Part shown: one piece after another, positions 27,019 to 36,695 of the stretch
Position numbering within the stretch: the first letter of the stretch is position 1
Layout: every line of letters starts with the position of its first letter
Source of the DNA: Chrysosporum bergii ANA360D
GTDB taxonomy: Bacteria; Cyanobacteriota; Cyanobacteriia; Cyanobacteriales; Nostocaceae
Length of the DNA: 56,502 nucleotides
NCBI RefSeq assembly: GCF_029891735.1
Contig: NZ_JANQDH010000016.1
Span: 1-56,502 of the forward strand
Direction: 5' to 3'
Position numbers and translations under genes: made by a program
The notes under the pieces: generated by a model
Databases searched by the model: none
The model's input: the letters and a program-made list of their open reading frames with translations, nothing else
What the model was told of the DNA's origin: nothing

Positions 27019-28524
27019 CTAATACCTCACAGTAACTTGAGAAACTATAGTTTTATCTAGCGGGTAAATGCTCGCCACCATAGCTGTAGTTGTCGGTTCA
27101 CTCCAACGCACCAACCAAGTAGGTTGTACTCCCAAAAACACAATCAGAGCCGCCAAAATCAAAGCCGGTATTTTTTCAGCCCATATCACTTTAGGGTAAT
27201 AAGCCAACTTATTATCCAACTTGCCAAAACAGGTACGATTGAGCAGAATAACAAAATAAACTGCCGTTAAACCACTAGATGCCACACATAAAAGAGTTGA
27301 CAACGGAAAAACCGAAAAACTACCTTGAAACACCAGAAACTCCGCCACAAATCCTGTTAAACCAGGAATACCAGCGCTCGCCATCCCACTCAGAACCAGT
27401 AAAGCGCTAATTAAAGGTAAACCGCGAATAGGACTCATTAACCCATTGAGTTTATCTAATTCCCGCGTTCCCACCTTAGCCTCCACAACCCCCACCAAAT
27501 GAAAGAGAATTGCCAAAATTAAACCGTGGCTGAACATTTGAGCCACAGCCCCCACCAAAGCCAAAGCCGTACCAGAAGCCCCAGCTAACAAAACATAACC
27601 CATATGACCAATGGAGCTATATGCTACCATACGTTTAATATCTGTTTGCGCGATCGCCACCACCGCTCCATAAATTGCACTAACTGCACCCCAAATTGCC
27701 AAAGTCGGACCCACCACAGGCCAAACTTGAGGAAACATCCCCAAGCCAAAGCGTAACAGTCCATAAGTCCCCAACTTAGCCAACACCCCACCTAATAAAA
27801 TCGCAATAGGTGCAGAAGCTTCAACATAAGCATCAGGTAACCAAGTATGGAAAGGAACCAGAGGAATTTTAATCCCAAACCCTAAGACAATTCCCCCCAA
27901 GAGAAGCAGTTGCAAACCCGCGGATAATGTTTGTGTAGATACAGCATCAAAGGCAAAACTAGAAGCACCAGTCAAAAATACCATCCCCAAGAAAGTTGCT
28001 AAAATCAAAGCCCCTGAAACAGCAGTATAAATCAAAAATTTCATAGCAGCATAAGCCCGTTTTTCTCCTCCCCAAATGGAAATTAGTAAATAAAACGGGA
28101 CTAACTCCAATTCGTAGAACAGGAAAAATAACAGCAAATTCTCTGCTAAAAATGCCCCGGACACCCCACCACTAACTAATAAAATCAAAGAGTAAAAAAG
28201 TCGTGGGCGTTCAGTTTCCTTGTCACTGCTATAAATAGCAATCCAGGTAAGTAAACTATTTAACAGCAGCATTAAAATTGATAAGCCATCAACACCCATG
28301 TGATAACTCAAACCCAAGGTTTCATTCCAAGGTAGATATTCTTCAAACTGCATCCCTGGGTTAGTGATGTCAAATTTCAGTAAAATAAACAAATTCCACA
28401 GTAAAACCATGCCCGCTACAGTTAAAGACACTAAGCGAACGCGACTTGCTGAAACAGTTTTATCAGGTAAACAACCGATAATTACAGCACTCAAAATTGG
28501 GATTAAAACTAAAACACTGAGCAT
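27019..28524 (-). CDS. ndhD3: NDH-1 subunit NdhD3 (CO2 uptake complex)
   Basis: NdhD3 is the MrpD-like proton-pumping subunit of the inducible CO2-uptake form of NDH-1. The 501-residue product has about fourteen membrane segments, the conserved loop Lys/Glu residues in FLFYELELVPFYLLI (near residue 133) and KIPLVPFHTWLPDAYVEA (near residue 219), and the antiporter-type motif AYSSIGHMGYVL (near residue 310). NdhD paralogues differ only by detailed alignment; the NdhD3 call rests mainly on its position between ndhF3 and cupA. Spacing to ndhF3 is 50 bp. Confidence 0.92.
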   Translation of the reverse strand: MLSVLVLIPILSAVIIGCLPDKTVSASRVRLVSLTVAGMVLLWNLFILLKFDITNPGMQFEEYLPWNETLGLSYHMGVDGLSILMLLLNSLLTWIAIYSSDKETERPRLFYSLILLVSGGVSGAFLAENLLLFFLFYELELVPFYLLISIWGGEKRAYAAMKFLIYTAVSGALILATFLGMVFLTGASSFAFDAVSTQTLSAGLQLLLLGGIVLGFGIKIPLVPFHTWLPDAYVEASAPIAILLGGVLAKLGTYGLLRFGLGMFPQVWPVVGPTLAIWGAVSAIYGAVVAIAQTDIKRMVAYSSIGHMGYVLLAGASGTALALVGAVAQMFSHGLILAILFHLVGVVEAKVGTRELDKLNGLMSPIRGLPLISALLVLSGMASAGIPGLTGFVAEFLVFQGSFSVFPLSTLLCVASSGLTAVYFVILLNRTCFGKLDNKLAYYPKVIWAEKIPALILAALIVFLGVQPTWLVRWSEPTTTAMVASIYPLDKTIVSQVTVRY

Positions 28525-28574
28525 AAGCTTGAGGTTACTAATTGGTCTATTGCAAATAAACTTTGGTTAGCGAT

Positions 28575-30434
28575 TTAGAAAATCAGGCTTAAAAGTTGGA
28601 CTCCCCAAAACGGCCAAGTTATCCATGCGCCGAAAATGCCTATTGCCACCAGCACAGTGAAGGCATAAAATTGAGTTTGTCCAGAATTACTATATTTCAA
28701 ACCCTCCCCACCTAAAAGCGAAAACAAACCTACTAAATTAACAATCCCATCCACCACAAAACGGTCCATCATATCAGCAAATTTAGAAAGCTGGGCAACA
28801 CCCAAAATGATAGTCATGCGGTAAATTTTAGGAGTGTAAAAATCGTAAGCCAACAAGTTTTGTAAACCTTGCCAAGGTAGACGCACTGGTTTAGGAATAT
28901 TCCCTAAATAAATTACCCCACTAATGCTGCAACCAAAAATACTTGACCAAATCAGCAACAAAGCCACATCCTTATTTAAATTTGCCCAAGTTGGTAATAT
29001 TGATAAGCTTTGTAACACCAAAGGCAAATGCAGCACAAACCCGAATAAAATCATCATCGGTACTATCATCGGCCAATGAACTTCAGGCGATCGCTCACTC
29101 ATCAGTTTAGCTTTACCACCAAAAATCAAGCCAAATTCTCTCGTCAAACTCACAGCTGTTAAAGCATTGACCGTGATAATAACTCCCACCAACCAAGGAT
29201 AACTTGCCCACAGTCCGTCAGCCAATTTCAACAAAGCCCAAAAACTACCCAACGGAGGAAAACCAATTAAACCCAAAGTTCCCACAATAAAAGCTAACCC
29301 AGAAAAAGGGCGACGCTTCCACAAGCCCCCCAGTTGAGTTACATCTTGAGTAATGTTATTCCAGACAATTCCGCCAGTACTCATCACCAATAACGCAGAT
29401 GCTACAGCGTGGGTAAGTACCAATAATAGCGCCGTTTCCTCCTGCTGCACCCCCACAGCAATGAACACCAAGCCCATATAAGCACTCACAGAATAAGATA
29501 AGCAGCGCTTCAGGTCAACTTGAGCAATGGCAATTAAAGATGCACCCACAGCAGTCACCGCACCAACAGCGACAATAAATGAAGAAACCACAGGAGATAA
29601 AGTTAATACAGGTTGCAACTTAATCAGTACCCATGCACCACTGGCAACCACCACCGAGTTACGCAAAATTGTACTGGGAATCGGTCCCTCCATTGCTTCA
29701 TCTAACCACAAATGCAAAGGAAATTGAGCGCACTTACCCATCGGACCCGCCACCAATGCTAAACCCACTAATGTAATCACCCCTGCATCTACTTGGGTAT
29801 TAGCCGCCCATACTCCCAACTCCGTATAATTCCAAGTTCCCGATAAAGTCCATAACCCCAATACTCCCATCAGCAAGAATAAGTCCCCCACCCGTTTAGT
29901 TAAGAAAGCATCTCTTGCACCAGTGACCACCAAAGGTTGACTAAACCATAGACCCACTAAAAGATAAGTTCCTAAAGTCAGAATCTCCAAAATTACATAA
30001 CTAAAAAACAGATTATTGCACAAAGCTAACGCACATAATCCCGCTTCAAATATTCCCAACAAAGAATAAAAGCGTCCCCAACCCCAATCCATTTCCATGT
30101 AACCAATAGCGAAAACTTGCGCCAGCCAATTTAAGCCGGTTACTACCACCATCGCCCCTACACTGACAGAAGAAATGTCTAAAGCAATAGTGAGATTCAA
30201 ACCAGCAGTTGATAGCCAGGGAATAAATATTTCTTGAGGTGGTTGATTCCAACTTGCTTGTAAAGCTATCACACTATGAACCAACGCCAAAAATGTCATC
30301 ATTAAATTGACATAACCCGCCGGTCTAGGTCCAATTCTGCGAATAATTCCTGGTGACCAAGGAATCGCCAAAAGACCACCTATTAACGCATAGCAAGGAA
30401 CTAGCCATACAGTCTCTAGGAGAAACTGAGCCAT
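28575..30434 (-). CDS. ndhF3: NDH-1 subunit NdhF3 (CO2 uptake complex)
   Basis: NdhF3 is the distal MrpA/D-like subunit of NDH-1MS, which contacts CupA. The 619-residue product is highly hydrophobic, with the conserved KCAQFPLHLWLDEAMEGP segment (near residue 235) and an antiporter-core KRCLSYSVSAYMG segment (near residue 310). The C-terminal end carries the long lateral helix typical of NdhF. The order ndhF3-ndhD3-cupA is the standard low-CO2-inducible operon. The 290-bp upstream gap (30435-30724) holds no gene and an AT-rich stretch where a LysR regulator such as NdhR/CcmR would be expected to bind; I do not claim a defined site. Confidence 0.93.
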   Translation of the reverse strand: MAQFLLETVWLVPCYALIGGLLAIPWSPGIIRRIGPRPAGYVNLMMTFLALVHSVIALQASWNQPPQEIFIPWLSTAGLNLTIALDISSVSVGAMVVVTGLNWLAQVFAIGYMEMDWGWGRFYSLLGIFEAGLCALALCNNLFFSYVILEILTLGTYLLVGLWFSQPLVVTGARDAFLTKRVGDLFLLMGVLGLWTLSGTWNYTELGVWAANTQVDAGVITLVGLALVAGPMGKCAQFPLHLWLDEAMEGPIPSTILRNSVVVASGAWVLIKLQPVLTLSPVVSSFIVAVGAVTAVGASLIAIAQVDLKRCLSYSVSAYMGLVFIAVGVQQEETALLLVLTHAVASALLVMSTGGIVWNNITQDVTQLGGLWKRRPFSGLAFIVGTLGLIGFPPLGSFWALLKLADGLWASYPWLVGVIITVNALTAVSLTREFGLIFGGKAKLMSERSPEVHWPMIVPMMILFGFVLHLPLVLQSLSILPTWANLNKDVALLLIWSSIFGCSISGVIYLGNIPKPVRLPWQGLQNLLAYDFYTPKIYRMTIILGVAQLSKFADMMDRFVVDGIVNLVGLFSLLGGEGLKYSNSGQTQFYAFTVLVAIGIFGAWITWPFWGVQLLSLIF

Positions 30435-30724
30435 AAAATTAACCTCTGTTTTTTTTTAGGAGACAATAGACCTCAGTAGGGCAACTACTCGGTCAATATG
30501 AGAAATTTATTTTTGCTTAATATTATTTTTATCTTACCGTTATGTTCACCAAAAAGAAATTAATTCACAACATGAATTGACAATCTCTACCATAACTAAT
30601 TCTTATATTGATATTTTCAGCCGCAAACCATAGACTATAGTCTATGCAGTATCAGCCCTTTCCATTAATCAACAAAATCTGGTAGTGCAGGCCTCTTCCC
30701 CCCACTACCACCGAACTTATCAAA

Positions 30725-32458
30725 TTAATAACATCCACCTGATTTGCGATGTTCCACAGCAGTCACGCCATTAAGTTCTAACACCTCTCCCTGATCCACC
30801 ACAGCATAAATTAAGTATCTATCCCCACATTCAAGTATATTCGTGACAGTACATTCCAGATAAGCTAACGCCTCAGTTAAGATTAAACAGCCATTATCAG
30901 CCGTTTTTGTCCCCAGATGAGTAAAAGGATTCTCCCCTATTCTGCTTTGACCGCCGAAATAACGCCGTAAATCTCTATTTTCCTCTAGGATATTCAACAC
31001 AAATTGCTCACCAGGTTCACCCATTAAATCTGCATTCTGCTCTTGACTAATAGCAATCATAATCCCTGGAGGATTAAACGTTGCCTGAGATACCCAAGAA
31101 GTTAAAATACCTTGATGACTATCTAAATCACGAGTGCTAACCACACACAAAGAACCAATAATCCTACCTACAGCTTGTTCAGTACGGTTTATTTTAGCTT
31201 CAGAAGCCACCCGGCGGAAAGTACGCAGTTTCTTGGTTTTCTTTAAATTTTGAGCAAAACTCGCCCCCGCCGCTTGACATTGTTCAAGAGCTTCTACCGT
31301 AGGACTAAAACGCACCCTAATAGTTTCACAGCCGAAACTATAGTTAGCATCTTTGAGTTTACCAGCAATTAAATCTATAGCCTCCCCACTCCAACCATAA
31401 GAACCAAACACCCCCACTAACTTGGTTTTTGCAGCCCTTGACAACACTATCCCCAAAGCAGTTTGAATTTGGGTTGGTGGATGACCCCCTAAAGTCGGAG
31501 AGCCAATAATAAAACCATCGCAGGCCTCCACCACACCGCTAATGTCCACCGGGTCTGCAACTTCACAATTAATTGACTCCACACTAACATTATTTTCAAT
31601 TAAACCTTGAGCGATCGCATGAGCTAAACTTGCTGTACTGCCATAAGCCGAAGTATAAAGCACGGCAACTTTTAAATCTTGAGATTTTTGTGCTTGACAC
31701 CATTTACGGTAATCATAAGTAAAACGACTCAGACTATAAAGCACCACCGGACCATGACCAGGAGCATAACATCTAGCCGTCAAAACCGCCAACTTATCTA
31801 AAGCCGCTTCTACTTGTTTCGCCTGGGGTGCATGGAGACACTCAAAGAAGTAATGACGTTCCGGGTCTAATTTTTTCCAGTCTTGGTCAAATAACGCATC
31901 TTCGCAAATATGAGCGCCAAAAAATTTATCTGTGTACAAAATCTGAGTTGCAGGGTCATAAGTACAAAGACCATCAGGCCAACGAGGAGTAGGAACCGTA
32001 TAAAATGACAGCTGATGTTTTTGTCCCAAATCCAAAGTATCCGCAAAACGCACAGCTTGAATACGTCCTTCCCACTCCGGAAAAGCACTTTTTAAAGCGT
32101 TCGCAGCAGGACGAGAACAAATCACTGTAGCTCCTAATGCTAGCGACAATAACTCCCTCAGCGTAACTTCACGGTTAGGATTAACGTGACCAAGAATAAT
32201 ATAATCCAGAGTACTAATATCCAGCTGTTCTTGTAGTTGCTGTAAATAAATACCAGTGAAAGACTCTCCAGGAGGATCAATAACAGCTTTTTTGTCAGCC
32301 TGAATCAAATATGAATTGGCTGTAGTTCCCTTTTGACGGGAATACTCCACTTCAAACTTAAGACGCTCCCAAGTACGCGATCGCAAAATCAAGGTATTTT
32401 CGCCAATATTCGCCACTTGTACATCTCTAAAACCCTTCAATCTAGAACTAGTCATCAT
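30725..32458 (-). CDS. Class-C flavodiiron protein, noncanonical-ligand type (Flv1/Flv2-like)
   Basis: The 577-residue product is a diflavin flavoprotein: beta-lactamase-like domain (about residues 30-250), flavodoxin domain (about 263-400) and C-terminal flavin reductase domain (about 430-577). In cyanobacteria these proteins reduce O2 to water to protect the photosystems. The diiron site is not canonical: the usual HxExDH segment reads HVNPNR here, and the later ligand reads KFFGAH rather than DVFGMH. This marks the Flv1/Flv2 clade, which acts with an Flv3/Flv4 partner. The partner lies immediately upstream. I cannot say if the pair is vegetative Flv1/3, heterocyst Flv1B/3B or Flv2/4. Confidence 0.88.
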   Translation of the reverse strand: MMTSSRLKGFRDVQVANIGENTLILRSRTWERLKFEVEYSRQKGTTANSYLIQADKKAVIDPPGESFTGIYLQQLQEQLDISTLDYIILGHVNPNREVTLRELLSLALGATVICSRPAANALKSAFPEWEGRIQAVRFADTLDLGQKHQLSFYTVPTPRWPDGLCTYDPATQILYTDKFFGAHICEDALFDQDWKKLDPERHYFFECLHAPQAKQVEAALDKLAVLTARCYAPGHGPVVLYSLSRFTYDYRKWCQAQKSQDLKVAVLYTSAYGSTASLAHAIAQGLIENNVSVESINCEVADPVDISGVVEACDGFIIGSPTLGGHPPTQIQTALGIVLSRAAKTKLVGVFGSYGWSGEAIDLIAGKLKDANYSFGCETIRVRFSPTVEALEQCQAAGASFAQNLKKTKKLRTFRRVASEAKINRTEQAVGRIIGSLCVVSTRDLDSHQGILTSWVSQATFNPPGIMIAISQEQNADLMGEPGEQFVLNILEENRDLRRYFGGQSRIGENPFTHLGTKTADNGCLILTEALAYLECTVTNILECGDRYLIYAVVDQGEVLELNGVTAVEHRKSGGCY

Positions 32459-32509
32459 ATTTTCCTCACCAGTTTTAGTTTTATTCCTTCGTCGCTAATT
32501 TAGTAATGT

Positions 32510-34270
32510 TTAGTAATGATTGCCAATTTTGCGGTGATGAACAGTACTCAGCCCATTAACATTAGCCACCCTACCAGTAGTAACAATGCTGTAAATTACC
32601 CAATGATCACCACAATCCATCCGGCTAGTAACTTCACATTCCATATAAGCTAAAGCCTCTGCTAAAATTGGAGAATTATTACTAGCAGCATAAGTTTTGA
32701 TACCCTCAAAGCGATTAGCACCAGGAGGAAAACGCTTAAGAAAATGTTTTATTAATCCTTGATAATTCTCCTCTCCCAAAACATTTAACACAAAGCCATC
32801 GCCCAGATGCATTAGCGATGCGATCGCCCGTTCTTTAGACACAGCAATCGCCACTCCTAACGGCTGTAAACTTGCTTGTATCACCCAAGAAGCCAACATA
32901 GCACCCTGCATTTCTCCTTTTTTAGTAGTAACGATATATAATCCTGAGCTAATTCTGCCTAAAGCCTCTTCTAACTTAGTCTTGATAGATATGTTTTTCT
33001 GATTATTACCATTTCCCGCCCAGCGGCTTTTTCCCTCACACTTCAACCATTGCCCCATATCCGTCCCCGCTTCCTCACACAATTTTTCCATTGCTTCTCC
33101 AGGGATTTCTTTAATTAAAATAGGCGGGAAAGCTTCAATTAATCCTAACTCCTGAAATTGATTACGTAAAGGATAAATCGGTTCATCTTCTCCCCCACCA
33201 GACTCTAATAAACCTATTGCCTGCCTTTGATGCACAGCAGCCAAAATAGTATTTAAAGCAACTTGAGCCGGCGCAGAATTTTGGCATGGCATAGCAATCA
33301 CTACACCCCCAGCCTCAGATACCAATTCTCTCACCTCCTGTGGTTCCGCACTATTCATATCCATCAACTCCACAGCCACACCTGTTGTACTACATCCATG
33401 AGCCAAAATATAGGCCAAATGTTCACTGTAGCCATAATTTTCCCCATAAAACACAGCCACCAATATTTCCGTTTTAGCCTGTGACAAACTCCAAGTTTTA
33501 TACTCGTCTAACCAAGCCGTAATATGATATTTTAGCAGTGGACCGTGACCCGTAGCCACCGTATTGATTTGATTAATGTTTAAATTCTCAATCCGTTTTA
33601 AAGCCGCCAAAACAGACCGGGCATTGGGTTTCATCAAACAATCATAGTAATATTTAAAATCCTCCGCAATATTGGCAACATATTCATCATAAGTATGATC
33701 ATCACAATAGTGCATCCCAAACACATCGCAGGTGTAGAGAATACCTGTTTTATGATCATAGGTCAAAATAGTATCAGGCCAATGTAAATTAGGAGCAGAA
33801 ATAAACTCTAATTTGTGACCATTACCCAAATCTAAACACTCCCCGCTTTTTACCAACAGAGACTTAAATGGCAAGTGAATGATATTTTCTAAAAACTGAA
33901 TTGCCACCTTAGAACCAACCACAGTAATATCAGGTGCTAACTGCAAAATATCCTTAACTAAACCACTATGGTCTGGTTCCGTATGGCTAATAACCAAATA
34001 ATCTATTTTATTCACATCAATCAAACCCGTCAATATCTCCAGATATAATTCCTTAAACTTCCCATGTGAAGTGTCAACTAAAGCAACCTTCTCACCAGCA
34101 ATTAAAAAAGAATTATATGTTGTTCCATTGCGCAAACCAAACTCCACATCAAAACGCTCCCGATCCCAATCTAAACAGCGAATAGCAGTTGTTTTAGCCG
34201 CAATTTCTACTGTTTGAACAGTCAAACGTCCTACATTTATACCTTTAGTAGGTTGTGTAAGTATGACCAT
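32510..34270 (-). CDS. Class-C flavodiiron protein, canonical-ligand type (Flv3/Flv4-like)
   Basis: The 586-residue product has the same three-domain layout as its downstream neighbour. Its metal site is canonical: SHTEPDHSG near residue 92 and further His/Asp ligands in APNLHWPDT, CDVFGMHYCDDHT and ATGHGPL. The flavodoxin domain starts near residue 270 and the flavin reductase domain near 430 (GRISSGLYIVTT). It is the Flv3/Flv4-type partner, 51 bp upstream of the Flv1/Flv2-type gene. The sll0218-type gene usually found between flv4 and flv2 is missing, which favours an flv3-flv1 pair such as the heterocyst pair; the neighbouring low-CO2 genes argue for flv4-flv2. Confidence 0.9.
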   Translation of the reverse strand: MVILTQPTKGINVGRLTVQTVEIAAKTTAIRCLDWDRERFDVEFGLRNGTTYNSFLIAGEKVALVDTSHGKFKELYLEILTGLIDVNKIDYLVISHTEPDHSGLVKDILQLAPDITVVGSKVAIQFLENIIHLPFKSLLVKSGECLDLGNGHKLEFISAPNLHWPDTILTYDHKTGILYTCDVFGMHYCDDHTYDEYVANIAEDFKYYYDCLMKPNARSVLAALKRIENLNINQINTVATGHGPLLKYHITAWLDEYKTWSLSQAKTEILVAVFYGENYGYSEHLAYILAHGCSTTGVAVELMDMNSAEPQEVRELVSEAGGVVIAMPCQNSAPAQVALNTILAAVHQRQAIGLLESGGGEDEPIYPLRNQFQELGLIEAFPPILIKEIPGEAMEKLCEEAGTDMGQWLKCEGKSRWAGNGNNQKNISIKTKLEEALGRISSGLYIVTTKKGEMQGAMLASWVIQASLQPLGVAIAVSKERAIASLMHLGDGFVLNVLGEENYQGLIKHFLKRFPPGANRFEGIKTYAASNNSPILAEALAYMECEVTSRMDCGDHWVIYSIVTTGRVANVNGLSTVHHRKIGNHY

Positions 34271-34907
34271 TGATTTTTACCTCGAAAATTTGGGAGATTC
34301 CTTATGCTTTTATCTTGAACCAAAAAGCCCGATTAGTAAAATTTCAATTTCTCAAGACATTGATTAGTAATACTTATATTTACACAGAATAGGGTTTAGA
34401 GGATTTCTCAAGTCTTATTACTTGCACTTTTTCAACACTTAATAGTACATTAGTATCTACATACGGTTATTTAATGTAACTAGCAATACATTAATAAAAA
34501 TATATGTAAAATTTATATATATAACCAACATAACCCAAGCAAATCAAGAGGTATAGGCTTTTATCTATGAAAATAATTTAATATTTATTTAACTTTCAGC
34601 TGAGAAAATGAAAAATATTCACCACCTAGTTGTAGAATACTTTTAATCCCATGAAATTCGGTTATTAACAAAACTTGCAGCCCATGTAAGTTTTTTTCAT
34701 CAAAAAATTTCATTAACCGCCTTAGACCTCAGCTATCTCTAACAGTGATCCATCATCACTGCATAGCCGTGTAAAAAAGCGAAAAAAACCGCCAGTTGGC
34801 AAAAAACCTGCATCAACCTTGCATTTTTTGCCCAGTTCTTCATGGTCATAAACCTTGCTACATATAAGTAGCCTTTTTAGCCTTTTTTACTTAAAATCTT
34901 TCACAAT
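34271..34907. promoter_or_regulatory. 637-bp divergent control region, flavodiiron genes versus bicA
   Basis: This gap separates the minus-strand flavodiiron/NDH-1MS side from the plus-strand bicA/antiporter side. It is AT-rich and holds no gene of more than a dozen codons. An inverted repeat, CAGTGAT and ATCACTG around CCATC (34743-34761), lies about 150 bp before bicA, and a GCCAGTTGGC imperfect palindrome follows near 34790. These are candidate operators for a low-carbon regulator; I infer that from location only. Confidence 0.5.
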
Positions 34908-36572
34908 ATGACATTAACCAATACCATTCACTTTAGAAACTTACGAGGGGATTTATTCGGTGGACTAACCGCCGCCATCGTTTCCCTACCCCTAGCCTTA
35001 GCCTTCGGTGTCGCCTCTGGTGCTGGACCCGCGGCTGGTCTTTATGGTGCCGTGTGCGTCGGGTTTTTTGCCGCCTTATTTGGTGGGACACCAACCCTGA
35101 TTTCTGAACCCACAGGTCCCATGACCGTAGTCATGACTGCTATTGTTAGTTCCATGGTAGCCAAGAACCCAGAAAACGGCTTGGCAATGGCATTTACAGT
35201 AGTTATGTTAGCGGGGATATTCCAGATTTTATTCGGAGTATTCAAGCTCGGTAAGTATATTACCCTCATGCCCTACAGTGTAATTTCCGGCTTCATGTCT
35301 GGAATTGGGGTCATCCTAATTTTACTGCAAATTGCTCCTTTTGTAGGACAACCCAACCCCAAAGGTGGCGTACTGGGAATGGTGCAAAATCTCCCCCTGC
35401 TGCTCACAAATATTAACCCTGTGGAAACAATCCTGGGTGGCATGACCTTAGCTATTATTTTCTTAATGCCATCTAAGGTCAAGCGCATTGCTCCACCTCA
35501 ACTAGTAGCATTGGTATTAGTAACAATTGTTTCCCTAGTATTTTTCCCTGATGTGGAAATTAGACGCATTGGTGAAATCCCCATGGGACTGCCAAAATTG
35601 CAATTACCAATCTTCAACGGCTCACAAATCACAACCATGCTTGTTGATGGGGCAATGTTGGGAATGTTGGGTTGTATCGACACCCTCTTAACTTCAGTAA
35701 TTGCCGATAGTCTAACTCGCACTGAACACAAATCCAATAAAGAATTAATTGGTCAAGGCTTGGGTAACCTAGTATCTGGTTTATGTGGCGGACTCCCTGG
35801 TGCAGGTGCAACCATGGGAACAGTAGTTAATATCCAAACCGGCGCCACAACAGCTTTATCTGGTTTAACTCGTGCCATAATTTTATTAGTTGTGGTTTTG
35901 TGGGCTGCTGGTTTAACTCAAAGCATCCCCATGGCAGTATTAGCTGGTATTGCCCTCAAGGTGGGGATTGACATCTTAGACTGGAGCTTTTTAAAACGCG
36001 CTCACCAAGTGTCCATCAAAGGGGCGCTGATTATGTACGGTGTCATGTTCTTAACCGTATTTGTGGATTTAATAGTTGCTGTGGGTGTGGGAGTTTTCAT
36101 TGCCAACGTCTTAACCATTGAACGCCTTTCTCAGTTACAAGCTCAGGACGTGAAGACAATTACCGATGCCGATGATGCCATTATCTTGAATGATCAAGAA
36201 AAAGAACTACTCAACCAAGCCAACGGCAGAGTACTGTTATTCTACCTGAGTGGACCAATGATTTTTGGAGTTTCCAAAGCCATAGCTCGTGAACACTCAG
36301 CCATGGCAGACTCTGACGTGTTAATTTTAGACCTGAGCGATGTCCCCATGTTGGGTGTAACAGCTTCCTTAGCCATTGAAAATGCCATCCAAGATGCTCA
36401 TGACCAAGGTCGGCAAATACTCATAGTTGGTGCAGCCGGCAAAGTCAAACGCCGCTTAGAAAAATTGGGTGTTATGAATTTTGTACCCCAACATAATTGG
36501 TTTCTCTCTCGTCTAGAAGCACTTAAGCAAGCCGTTGATGTAGTCAATGCCAATGGAGTCAGCAGTAAATAA
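34908..36572 (+). CDS. bicA: SulP-family bicarbonate transporter BicA
   Basis: BicA is a Na+-dependent, low-affinity, high-flux HCO3- importer of the plasma membrane. The 554-residue product has about 14 membrane segments (about residues 15-400), the SulP motif LPLALAFGVASGAGPAAGLYG near the N-terminus and a C-terminal STAS domain (about 440-550, LILDLSDVPMLGVTASLA). Sulfate transporters of the same family look similar. The BicA call rests on the strong similarity to cyanobacterial BicA and its position next to a Na+/H+ antiporter and Mrp genes, which would remove the Na+ imported with bicarbonate. Confidence 0.88.
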   Translation: MTLTNTIHFRNLRGDLFGGLTAAIVSLPLALAFGVASGAGPAAGLYGAVCVGFFAALFGGTPTLISEPTGPMTVVMTAIVSSMVAKNPENGLAMAFTVVMLAGIFQILFGVFKLGKYITLMPYSVISGFMSGIGVILILLQIAPFVGQPNPKGGVLGMVQNLPLLLTNINPVETILGGMTLAIIFLMPSKVKRIAPPQLVALVLVTIVSLVFFPDVEIRRIGEIPMGLPKLQLPIFNGSQITTMLVDGAMLGMLGCIDTLLTSVIADSLTRTEHKSNKELIGQGLGNLVSGLCGGLPGAGATMGTVVNIQTGATTALSGLTRAIILLVVVLWAAGLTQSIPMAVLAGIALKVGIDILDWSFLKRAHQVSIKGALIMYGVMFLTVFVDLIVAVGVGVFIANVLTIERLSQLQAQDVKTITDADDAIILNDQEKELLNQANGRVLLFYLSGPMIFGVSKAIAREHSAMADSDVLILDLSDVPMLGVTASLAIENAIQDAHDQGRQILIVGAAGKVKRRLEKLGVMNFVPQHNWFLSRLEALKQAVDVVNANGVSSK

Positions 36573-36695
36573 ACTACCGGGATTAGGAACTAACCCCTTA
36601 CCTACTGCTGGGGATGTAGAAACTCCAGCATCAACAAAGTAGGGCGGGGTGTGGGATTCTAACAACACAGTTCATCGACACAAGAAACAAAAAGC

